A model generated the notes under the pieces. The model was not told the DNA's origin. It worked only from the letters and a program-made list of their open reading frames with translations, and ran no database searches. Source: Rhynochetos jubatus (taxonomy: Eukaryota; Chordata; Aves; Eurypygiformes; Rhynochetidae). Taken from it: DNA of 64,000 nucleotides. The DNA lies in contig CM050655.1 of NCBI GenBank assembly GCA_027574665.1, positions 10,969,170-11,033,169 of the forward strand. The letters run 5' to 3'. Shown here one piece after another: positions 13,510 to 46,767 of this stretch. Both the position numbers and the translations under genes were made by a program. Each line of letters opens with the position of its first letter. Within the stretch, counting starts at the first letter, position 1.

Positions 13510-16500
13510 GATGGTTTTAAGAATCTGATCTTGAATGACTGGGGAGTAACTGAATTGCCAGAGTTAATGAAGAGGTGAGTTAGGAGACAGATGAATGTAC
13601 TTTTAAGATTTTTAGCTTAAGGAACTGTTGAGACATCAGAGGAGATACTTTCAAGTTTAAGGATGATGGGAGGAATGTTTGCAATAAAAGTAAGTGTCCA
13701 AATCACTCCTGTAGTACTCAATATGGGCAGTTTAAGTCACCACAAGGGTCAAAGAGGAAAAGGAAAGCAAATGTAATGAATATGAGTGAGGAACATACAA
13801 TCTTTGTACTGTCTTAGTCCTGTTCTTTGTTACAATATAGGGAGAAAAGCAAAAATCTGAATGAAAAGAAAAAAAAGTTTTATTAGCTGAATGTTGAGTT
13901 TCATTTAATCTAAACACAAACAAAACCAAACAAACTACTACCTTACATGTTGATGTTTTTGATTCTTAGCTCTGCCGTGCAACAGCTGTTGAAAAACTTT
14001 TCTTTCTTTGTATATTTAAGATAACCTTTTTCCACTAGGAAAAGAAGTGGTGTAATTGTTTGAATTCTAATGGAGAGGGACCACCAATAAATCTACTAAA
14101 CTCTAAATTATTTTAAGCTCGTTGAGCTTTCTAGTCATGCTTCTTGTGTGTATGTTTGGGTTTGAATTTTGTGTGAAAAAAATGTAACAGTATTGCTTTA
14201 GCCACTTCAATGCAGGGAAATAGGGGACTGTAACTGTTGAAGTATAAACATTACCTTTGAACTCTGTCTTTGTCTACTTATTGAAAGATTACTGAGTTTG
14301 GAATTAGAATGTCTTTGAAGCTATATTTGATGAAAGTACATTGTTTAAACTTAAGAGGAGTAGTTTGTGTGCATGTGCATGCCATGTTGTTTCTGTAGTT
14401 ATTTAACCAAGCGGATCTACAATGAATTTACGGTTTAACTTTGGTTTGCTTAAAAATGTATTCTTGTCTCAGCAAAATTTGCAGTGTACCGACAGGGTAA
14501 GATTAAGCTCAGGCACATACATCTAGAGTCCTGGAAACTTTTTCGAGAACAGTAATACTTTCTTACATACTTCACAATTAAAAATTAAGTATTGCAGACA
14601 AAAGTAGAAACTGAATGTAGTGTAGAGCTAATTTTAGATTATTTGTACTGTGGAAGCACTTGCTTAATACAGCTGTCTAGTTTAATATCTCCAGAATAGG
14701 TGAAATAACTGCATGTGAGGATGTGTTGCTTTATATGTCAGTGTTTATCACTGTGTGATACTGAGAATAATCGAATACTTCACAGGTTCTGTGTAAGATA
14801 ATGTTGTAACTACAAGATACTCGCTGATGGATTTGAGGTTTTATTATTTTCTTTTTCCTTTTTTTTATTCTTTTCTGCTTGGGCCTATTGAAGCTTTGTT
14901 AACCTGCTTTTCATGCGTCAGGGTCCTCCTTGCAAGCTCTGGGAGCTGCTGGGGAGGCAGCTTGTGAGCTTGCTCCCCCCCTCCCACCTTGCTCATGTGC
15001 TGGAGGTCAGTGCCTCTGTGGCAGTATCAAGCCAGCCCCAGCTGTTGGGACCCCGGCATATTAATTCAAACCGCCACTGCTGCTGGGTTAGGCTATGCTA
15101 GACTTGCCACCGACAATACTTGCTCACTTCTCTTGCCCTTGCTGTGGAGGTGGTAACCTCCTCGTGTTTTGTGTCTGGGGCTTGTAACCTCGTAAACATA
15201 GCCCAATGTGGGTTTCTAGGGTGAGCATCCAGGCTCACAGAAGGGCTGTGAGCTGAACTCAAAAGAATTGTAAAAGAGGTTGAAAGGGCGCGTTCCGACA
15301 ATTTAAAGTTAGAAGGGCAATATAACTAACGTGAAGAACAAACCTAAAAGTTAAATGTAATCTGCAATGTACATTTCTAAAATTTTCTTTCTGTAGTAAG
15401 AGTGCTTTAAAGAATAATTTCCCCCTACCACATCTGTGTGTGAGCAGAGTGTAGAAGAGCAGTGTCTACTACTTCATTTATCTGGCCTATCCAGCTGTTA
15501 AATGGCCTCTTTGGGAGACTGATGGAGACATCTCCTTGAGAATATCTGTGTTATTTACAGGAATTTGTGAGAACAGGGAGACTGAGTTTGTCCTGTCAGC
15601 AGAGTACCCTGCTTCTTATGGGCATGGCAAGCCAGGAAAAGGATTGATGCTTTCCTTGCCAAGCAGCATTTTGTATTAGCAAATGGTGATGATGTTGAAC
15701 CTGCTGGTCTTGCCTCCGCAGTTTGTATTTATTGAGCAAATACTCCTAAAGGAAGCTTTGCTCTTGCACATTGCGATGAGGAGTGCTGCATTTGGTGATT
15801 TAAAAAATACATTTCTCGTTTGTGAAATAGCGCTTGGAAGCGTGTTTTTATCTTGTTTGTGAAGCGATGTATGGGATACTTTGGACAGCAGTTATCTCAC
15901 GGGTAGCAAAATAAGAGCATGTGTCCCTGTTGACAGTTGAAGCGTTTTGAGGGCAAGCCGTTCGCTTCCTGTGAAATGCTCTTCTGCTGGCCATCTCCAG
16001 TGCTAGATCGTGTCACTTGTTTTATCAGGCCACACCATAGTGTCCTGGTCCCATACCAGAGGGAAAGCATGTGCCGTTACAGAAGTGGACAGCAGCAATT
16101 CCTGTGCTTAAGGCATCACTACTTGGTTTGGGGGAGTGTTTGTATTTTTGGCTGAGGTTTGTGTTGTTTTGTTTTCTCAGTAATGTGAAACTCGGTCTTC
16201 CGTGGCTAGATTTTAAAAAAAAACCAACAAAGGAATGGGGGTCTAGATCTCCTTTATGTTACTCTTTCCTGGAGCTTCCTTATTCCCTGCTCCGTTTGGA
16301 GAGTACATCCTTGAGTAACTGAAGTCAGTCCCGCAGTGTGAGTGTGGAGGCTCCCTGGGTAGCACTATCAAGTTGACTCTTCTGACCTTGGTAATTACTA
16401 ATCTATGCAATCGCGGATTTCGCAGCCTTGTCAGCCTGGCTTGTTTAGCATTTTAATTATTTGATAGGTTTTTACAAGTCTTGAATAGGAAAAGAGGGTT

Positions 16501-19500
16501 TAAAGAGAAAAATCTGGAAAAAAAGAAAGAACCCCCGTGTTTATTCTGAAGGGGTAGAGGTCTTCTGGAGGGGAGCCGGCTTGCAGAGGGGGAAGACAGT
16601 ATTCTTATGCTAATCCACGCTCTGGATAAGGAGCAAAGCAGCCGTGCAAACAATGGAAGTGGAGCCAGAAAGTCTGCTCGGCAGTCTAGCACGCCTTGCA
16701 GAGCATGTCAGGCCGGGCGCCTAGGGCTGCTCGGGAGGGGCCGGGCGGGGGGAGCTCTCCTCCAGCTTACTTGAGGGAGCTGGCAGCTCGCCACCAGCCT
16801 TGGGAAAGCCTTACCACCTAGAAAACAAGAACCAAGGGTGGAAGTGAGGGGAAGGGGGAGAGGGGTAGTGCAGCCTGGTTTTCATGTTTAAAGAAAAAAG
16901 CGAACCCCCAAAACCCCCTTGACTTGTCTCAGCTTTGTTGCTGCTGTTTTCTTGTTTGTACCAAAATTGACATTCAAGTGATTGTTTTTTCGGTTTTTTT
17001 TGTTTTTTTTTTTTTTTTTAACAGTAACCACTTTTTCCAAACAGCGTTGTGCGTGAGAGATGTAGGGTTTAGCTACTCAGATCTTAGCTCACACTACCCT
17101 CATGTGGGCAAAACGCTGAGGTGGGGCAGTGCTGGAGGCTGGAGCTGCAGGCTGGCCCGAGGACAGTGATGGAGAGCTTCTGGTTTTCTGTTCCTTCCTC
17201 CTCCTCTCGTAGGAGAAACCCACGTCAGAGGCATTCGGGGAAAGAGCATGGGTTCGTATAGTATGCTTTGTTATTGATTAAATTCACTCACCAGAAAAAG
17301 GCTGTTTTACTGAGGCACCATGAAATGAAAAATGTGCTCTGCAACCACCAAATAAAACCCCAGTTTCTGCAGAGCCCTTCATGGTCCTGTAATTCGCCTT
17401 CAGCTTTTCCCCTTCCTCAGCCTGGGTGTGGTGTTAGTATAAAATAACTGCAAATCAAAGTGTGTGATGGGCCTCGTAGGCGGTGTGGTATGACCATAAT
17501 GTTTTCAGTAGTGACACTTGAAATTTGTAACAACTTTAATGACTTTTTATCTGGCTGCTTATGTTTAGTGAAGGAAAAGAATTCAGTAAATTTTTTGTGA
17601 ACGAAATGTAAAAGGTTTAAGTTACGTTCCCACTTTGGATTTGTCAGATTTAGAGATGGAATGTATTGCATGTGGAGACTTCTCCTCATTCACATTGACT
17701 GGTATGACAGTAAGGAACTAGCAAAAATGATAAATAGATAATAAAAACACTTTAAATGATAGCTTCTGGGTAGAATAGTTGATGTCATTGATGGTATAAG
17801 GAGCATGGGTGTTCCGTTTGCCAATTGTCTGCAGGGCAGAAGCTCTCAGCCAGTTAATCGCCAAAGTGATGGAGTTGAAAGAGGGGAAAAGCGTCAAGAT
17901 GAATAAAAATTGTGTAGTGAGATCCTGTTGGAATATGAGAAAACAAGAGAATGTTTGTAACACGCTAGGGTATGTCTGAATACCTGGTGGCACTGGGAAA
18001 ATAATTTTTCTGAATTTCATTACTGCTAATTTAATGGCAGAAACTTTGTAGCAGTTAGTTAATTGGATTCCAGAGTAACAGTAAGATGGGCATTCAGGAG
18101 TCCAATGAGTGGCGTCCCCAATTACCTAATTGTGCTGGGCATGGTGAAAAAGCAGCTAGGCTTTAATTTCTCCATGGTTAACAACTTTGTTTGTGAAACA
18201 GACAGATATATCATCATTTAGTAGTTTGGCTTCTAAATTCTGCAGTAGTGTACACACGTTTGATATTTGCAAGCAGTGTGAAATCTTCTTGTAACATTTT
18301 TGTTAGTGTCCAAAGTAGATTTTGCTGATTTTTTTCTTCCAGATGCTCAAAAATAAGTCCTTTTCTAATACTGTGAACTCGTTTGCTGTAGAAAGCAGTT
18401 GTTAGGGGCTCGTGTTTTTTGAATTAACAAATCCACCACTGCGGTACGTGCATTATACATGTCCTGCAAATAGAACTCAGGTATGTTTTTCATTTCAGAC
18501 TTTGAGAAGTGTGTAACACTCGCAAGCATGCTTCATTAACCATTTCAGATTTTGTAGCGCTTGGTAGAGGGGAAAGAACACTGAAATTAATTACACAATC
18601 TTTTGGCTTTAAATTTATGCAGTCACTAATAATTTTAAATAATTCTAACACAGTCTGCTGTGTAATGGAATTATTTTTTGTAAGCTTGCAGAGATTAGTG
18701 CCTAAACAAATAGGGCACTTACTCGAAGCTGTTTTTATTGATGGCCATGAAACCACCTAGCTTGCAACAACCAGCAGTCTTCTCCATCAACTGTGTGATT
18801 TCTTCATAGACTTTGGTGGTGGATTTACCTGTGTTTTTGACTTAGTAGGTTTGACAGCACTCAGCATAGCTAGTTCAGCTGTTTCAGTATGACACTTTTC
18901 TATGATTTGTGTAGTCATGCCTTGCAATATAATAATAGAAACACATTTAGAAAGTAGGCTTGTACAAGTATTTGACAGGATTACACAGTACAGAATCTGA
19001 AACTTTTATTTAAACTTTCTTCACGTTATAGTATTGGTTAAATTTGAGTATTGGACTTTGAATAAGCTCAAGTTAACTATAGGTATTTTTGTGTTATGAA
19101 TGACAGTGGGGGGGTAAGGGCTTTCCTGGATCCGAGTTTGTTCCTGTCTTGTCACCTGCAGCTACAGTGAGAGGGTGACCTTTGCAAACTAAAGACTAAT
19201 TAAGTTTTTGGACTCAGTTTAGTGTGAAAATCTGCCCTAAAACCTTCTAACCAGTGGTTAGGAGTTGTCTTCTAATTTCTGATCTAAATAAATTTTAATG
19301 GCTTATCCATACCTCGTTATTGTTGAATCATTAATTTTCTTCAGATTGAATAGCTGTCTTTGTTTCCTTGTGTTTATTCATATGTTACGTTTTTCAAAGA
19401 ATAATGCTTTCCCTGCCAACTTTAACTGTATTTATATTTTTCTTTTCTTTTTGTCTCCATTCATAGGGCTTTCCTGTTCTCCAAATTGTATTATCAGTTC

Positions 19501-21485
19501 TTCTGGGCATGTGTTGAATTTATCAATCATGTTGTCTCTGTGCTGTCCATGTTTTACCATTTCCCCTGGGAAATTTCTCTAGGAAATCCTAGGGTGGTGG
19601 TTGTCTCTGCCAGCAACATCACATGGATGTCTCCAATGTTCTGTAATGGGCTAGTGTACTCGAGAGTGCTTGGGCATATCTGTCTCTTATGTGTGAACGC
19701 CTAGTTGATGCGAAGCAAAAATTCTTCAGGCTTCCCAATGTGCATAACTTCCCCGGTTTTATGCTGTTGTATTTAATTCCATTTCTATGACTTCATTTCT
19801 TCATGTGATCCAAATCTTCTTGTGTAAAAAACCAAAAAACATTCAACTGCATTGACACTTCATGTCACACAGCATAGTTTATCAAAGTTTTACTTTTTGT
19901 GCTTAGTTCATTAATGAAAAGGGTAAGTATTCCTGAATCAAGGCCCTTGAATGTCATTTGAACTACTCTGGTTTTGAAACTACTTGTCATCTGCCCAGTA
20001 GTGAATTCTTTACTGTTCTTACAGTCCCTCTTCATCCAAATGAATAATTTTCTTTGTGGCACCATATCAGGGTTTTTTTTAAGCCCTGATAGGAAAGTTG
20101 TTGCATACTGGCTTAGACTGACGGGTTTATCTGTGGCATTCTGTTCCACCTCGAAGCTGTGTTCAAAACTGTACATGTGGTGAAGGTAATATGGTTACTT
20201 AAGTCACTTCATGCCACTGTTACACATAGGAGAATCAGTCAGTATTTTTCAGTTTTTACTTTGGCAAATACATTTTCTTGCTATTAGGTATACTGCTGCA
20301 AATGTTCTGAAACATCTTGTCTGTTGAAACTGATTTCATGTTCTAATACCTGTGAAGTCTGAGATTGACCCTTTTTTTTTCTCATGTGTTCCCATTAGTA
20401 TACTGTCTTTGTTACATTGAGCACTGTCATTCTTTATTGAAATTTGGGACAGTGTAGCTCATTTGGTTTGGGGGTCATGCTGCTAAAAGTATGACAGAGC
20501 CACATCTAAAGAACAGTTACCACTGGACTCTCTGCTTTCAGATCGTTTTGGACCATATGACAAATCTTGCACACTTTAGCTTCATGTATTGGGAGCCATA
20601 TGAGTGTAGGGCTAGACTTCTGTGACAGTGCCATGGATGCACAGCTGAATTGCTTTTCAGGAAAAACCCCACACAGTTTTAATAACAAAAGCGTTTTCTT
20701 CAATGAACTGTTTTTAGGAAGGATAATTAATTACACTGTAGACTAATTGGGCAGTATGGTTGATGAGTAAATTACGTCTTAACAGATTATGATTGAACAC
20801 TTCTTCGTGGCTACAGTAGAGGAAAAAAAAAGATTTAGGACTTTGAAATCAACTGGTTGGCTTATGGGTTTGGGTTTCTTCAGCATCACTCTGATGACAG
20901 AGTAGCATTCCAGGTTAATTTGTGCTTTAACGAGTTTGAAGTAGTCATTTAGTTGTGTCATTCTACACTGTTAATATCAGGCTGGTTTTGGAGAAACTCC
21001 AGCTGTTGCTCACTTGAGGTAATGTGCCTTAGTGGGGCTGCCAGTCTCCTTCTCTAATGGGAATCCAGGAGTGGCTCAGAAGAGCTGTCACTGCGGCCTC
21101 TCTAGTTTTGTCAAATGTATTTTTTGTTGTTGTGGTTTGTTTTGTTTTTAGTGAAAGATATTCTCATATGTAGCTCATAACTATGTGATTTTGGGGTGTG
21201 GCATTTGTTAGAAGCACTAGAACAACTAATCTGGTTTTTGAAACTGGGTTGGTTTTTTTTAAGGTGTTAAACTACATAGCTATATTGGACTGCCAGGTGA
21301 TTTTAAGAAACACCGCTTCCAGTTCTGTGACAGAGCGACATAGGCTGTTAGAGAACTAATTGTCTTAGCTTGTTTAGCTCAGAAAACTTCCATGAGGAAA
21401 AAAGGAAGAACTGTTCAAAGGATGGGTGAAAAATACCAGACATCTTTTCTGATAGCTGTGGCAGGAAAGCTCTCTGGAGTTCACT
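13510..21485. other. Non-coding DNA with one GC-rich patch
   Basis: No gene is recognised. The stretch is mainly AT-rich, with long T runs at about 17000-17020 and a short GC-rich patch at about 16680-16810 that is listed separately. No splice-bounded open frame with protein similarity is apparent on either strand. Confidence 0.5.
16680..16810. promoter_or_regulatory. GC-rich patch, possible promoter element
   Basis: A local jump in GC content inside AT-rich DNA, with several CpG dinucleotides and a G-rich box 'ggggccgggcggggggagc' of the type bound by Sp/KLF factors. BMPR1A genes have upstream non-coding first exons with GC-rich promoters, so this could be one. No exon donor can be assigned with confidence, and chance base composition is possible. 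Confidence 0.25.
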
Positions 21486-21519
21486 GTGCTGACTGAAAAA
21501 CTGCCTCAACCCCTCCACG

Positions 21520-21725
21520 ACAGGTTTTTGACGCAGCCGTGTTGCTTCTGTAGTGAGGGCATTAGAACAGGCCGTGTGTCCCCGCTGCGGTTCACGCGGT
21601 TGGTGTTGGGACGTTTTGCTCTAGGCCTCCAGTGTTTCACCGGCGGCCCGAACTCCCCTGCCCGGCTCTGCAGTGGCACCGCTTCCCTGACCAAACCCTG
21701 CGGCCGGCTGGGGGTTTTCCTGGTG
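21520..21725. promoter_or_regulatory. CpG-rich patch
   Basis: About 200 bases with roughly a dozen CpG dinucleotides (for example 'ccccgctgcggttcacgcgg' and 'caccggcggcccgaact'), in contrast to the CpG-poor surroundings. Open frames run through it on both strands, which is expected of GC-rich DNA, and their translations are not recognisable. It may be a small CpG island or an enhancer. It lies 2.6 kb upstream of the first BMPR1A coding exon. Confidence 0.3.
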
Positions 21726-21779
21726 AAGGGCCAACCCCATGCTGACGGATGAGCTACAGGAAGATCACCCAAGTAATGC

Positions 21780-22740
21780 TTTTAAGATGTCATAAGGGAG
21801 TTGTAGAGGAACAGAAAGCAATAGCACTCTTACTGGGTTTTATTTTCTGTTTTTGAGGTGTTCTTTTAAATACTGATAAGCATTCTCAAATTACAATGAT
21901 TTTAAAATGTGGGATTATAACAGAACTTGGTCTCTGTGTCCTTTTATTAAATGTTTTTAGATACATCTTTATATATTTTTATGTTTTAATACATATATAG
22001 CTGTGAAAAGTGTACCCAAATCCTCCATTCATTAATATTTCAAAATACTGGTTCTAAGTGAAGAATGTTATATTCAAAGAATAGGCTTGGACAGTGTTAT
22101 TGAACACTACCTTAGATTGTCTCACTGAACAAAAATCACCATGAAATTGGAAGTGGGCTGCATTAAAATGTTCTCTTTTCCCATTTCTTCTTGATTTTTT
22201 TGATAACATACTGTGTAGTACAGGGGTGAATACACGTTGCACATGAAGTTCCTGTGCCCTCTTACCTTATTGAACTGGGGAGGAAGTTCACCAGTTTTTG
22301 AAAGCTTAAAACACTCCTGCTCTTGAAATGTGGGCAGGTTGAGAATATATCATCCTTACTGCAACTTGCATGGAGAACAACAGAGAAATGGTATTTAAAT
22401 ATACGGTAAACGGACTATTAATGAGGTTTTTTTCCTTGATGGACTGCAAAAATAATACTATAAATGAAGTCTTTGTTGTTTTACTACATATAAGCTGTTG
22501 GCAGTTTTCGTCTTCCACGTGTTTTATTGAGGATTGAAGTTCATGGCAGTTGGAACACGGAATAAAGCAATAACACCTAGACTTATGTTGCTGGCCTGAT
22601 GTTTTTATAGCTAGAAGGATGATCACTGTTAGCTGTCAGAACTGGTCCCATTTCTTGTGACGAGGAAACACTAAAGAGAAGGTATAATTTTGTTACCATA
22701 CTGCTTTTCCCTCTGCCTCACCAGGGAGTTTATTTCAAAG
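21780..22740. other. AT-rich non-coding spacer
   Basis: AT-rich DNA between two CpG-rich patches, including a run of 'tatatatttttatg'-like sequence near 21970. No gene, RNA or repeat is recognised. Confidence 0.4.
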
Positions 22741-22744
22741 TTTG

Positions 22745-23010
22745 TAGTGCTTATGACGTCCGCAGAGCGTGTCGTTGCGAGTCCATCCCGCTGTCACTTG
22801 GCAGTGGTGGTGGCAAAGGCCGGGGCCGCTGCGGTGCTCGGCGAGCATCGCTCACGGCCGGAGGCGCCCGGCCCGCAGCTTGCCCCGGCTTCCTCTGGCG
22901 CGGAGGCGCTTTGTCGCTTCATTAGGGAGAAGTCAGAGACGTGTGAAAAGTAGGCCAGGGGTCGGGGGTGGCCTGCCCTGGCCCCGCCGAAATTGAAAGT
23001 GACGGACACC
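22745..23010. promoter_or_regulatory. CpG-island-like block upstream of BMPR1A exon 2
   Basis: The strongest CpG cluster in the window, with more than twenty CpGs between about 22755 and 22920 (for example 'gcggtgctcggcgagcatcg' and 'ggaggcgcccggcccgcagc'). It begins with a CRE-like 'tgacgtc' at about 22753. It ends 1.36 kb before the first coding exon of BMPR1A, so an alternative first exon or promoter for that gene is plausible. Open frames on both strands through it carry no recognisable protein. I infer regulatory function from composition only; an intronic CpG island of other use is possible. Confidence 0.45.
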
Positions 23011-23019
23011 TCCCGGCTC

Positions 23020-23200
23020 GGCCGCTAATTTGCCTCCATGTTAAATGCCTCCGAAGCACTAATTAAAATGAAAAGTTCTTGGCTCTCACCGGCAGACAGA
23101 TTGAGTTATTGATGGTGGAAGCGGCCACCAACAGTAATTGCAGCCCATCCCTGAGCGAACGCCAGTTTGGGCATTCATGAGCAGCGCCAGGCTGACAGGG
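23020..23200. promoter_or_regulatory. Candidate conserved non-coding element with TAAT sites
   Basis: Directly after the CpG block comes a compositionally mixed segment with several homeodomain-type cores: 'gctaatttgc', 'cactaattaaaatg', 'agttattgatgg' and 'acagtaattgcag', plus GC-rich parts. This texture is typical of vertebrate developmental enhancers, and the segment lies close to a BMP receptor gene. No coding or RNA structure is evident. This is inference from motif content; conservation was not measured. Confidence 0.35.
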
Positions 23201-23339
23201 GTCAGGGGGGTCAAGCCCACCGAAACAAGAGGCCGAGGAAAGGCAAAATCACTTCTCTGTTCGTCTTTGTGTAACGTTGCTTTTGTTGCGGTTAACTATT
23301 TAGGTGTTCGAGCTGCGTTTTAGTCCTTTGAGGCCCAAT

Positions 23340-24373
23340 TATGCTTTCCTTGTGAATCGCTGTGGAAAGTTCGTTAAGCAGAACGTGACCACAGCTACTA
23401 CAGCCTGAAAAAGTAACTTCGTATTCAGTTTGGCTGTCTTAGCGCTCTGTTCATCCGCTGGATGAGCAGAATTACATTTATTTGGGTTTGTTTGTTAAGT
23501 AAGGGTGTGTGCATATAGTAGCATGAGTTTTCAGGAGGGATTAATGTGCACAAGACTTGGGAATCGGGAAGGATGTCGGGATTTTGAATTGGGAGTTCAG
23601 AGATGAATAATAAATGTTCATTGGTGTTGTGAATGGAGCTAACTTTCTTTTCTCCAGAAACTGCTATAACGTATCAGTCTACAGGAAGGAAGACTGGATT
23701 ATAGTTGGTGCTAAGTGAGAAATTAACTTCTTCGTTCAAATGTTAAATGAGATGGTGCTTTTTTTGAAGACCTCTAGTACTAGTCTAGAAAAGTAACGTT
23801 TTAAGTAAATCAGGTAACTAAGCTGACTATTTCAATACAAATTTAGCTTTCACCCAGGAGAGAGGCTGGGTTTTACTGCAGTAAAGCTTCTCTGCAAGGA
23901 TGTTTTCAACTGGTGGCTCAGCATGGTGTTGTATTTTCCCCGCAGTGTTATGGGAAGTGACCACTGAGTTTCATTCTTAAGAAAATTAATAAGTATAAAT
24001 TTTAATTTCTGTAAATGTAATAGTTTTCAACCAGATGTACGTGTTAATCTGTTGAATGTTACCTATGATAGCTGTATGTGAGTCTAAAATATATGGCTGT
24101 GACTAGTGAGTTAACAGACCTAGTGGTTTTGGTAGGAATGTAAAACCATTGCTGTGGATTGTTACCAAAGTGTGTATTTCAGAAGAACCCTGCTGTTCGG
24201 TTGGAAAGTAAATACAACTAAGATTTTCAGTTATTAATCTTAATAAACATGCACTTAAACTATTTTTTTGCAGCTATATGGTTATGATCAGTGTGATGAG
24301 AAATGTTTAGGGTTTTTTCTTGTTTCAGAAAAGCGAAGAGTTTCTTAACACGTTGTTTTATTGTGTTTTTCAG
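23340..24373 (+). other. BMPR1A: Intron immediately upstream of BMPR1A exon 2
   Basis: Ordinary AT-rich sequence leading into two tandem splice acceptors. The distal one ends 'cttgtttcag' at 24328 and the proximal one ends 'gtgtttttcag' at 24373. Both precede non-coding leader sequence, so either choice leaves the protein unchanged and alters the 5' UTR by 45 bases. Confidence 0.55.
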
Positions 24374-24514
24374 GAAACGAAGTTGGAAAAGTTACAAAAT
24401 CATCTTTGCAGTCAGGCACCAAATCTTGTATTAGGCTTCACCGAACAGGCTAAGCTTAGCATTTGTCAAACAGAAGGGCCAGTTGCCTTGCACTGAAAGG
24501 ATTAAAAGTGAACA

Positions 24515-46767
<22,253 letters not shown>

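Noticed and set aside
22690-23009. Overlapping open frames on both strands through the CpG block
   Set aside because: GC-rich DNA lacks stop codons. The Ala/Arg/Pro-rich products resemble no protein, and the block is better explained as a CpG island.
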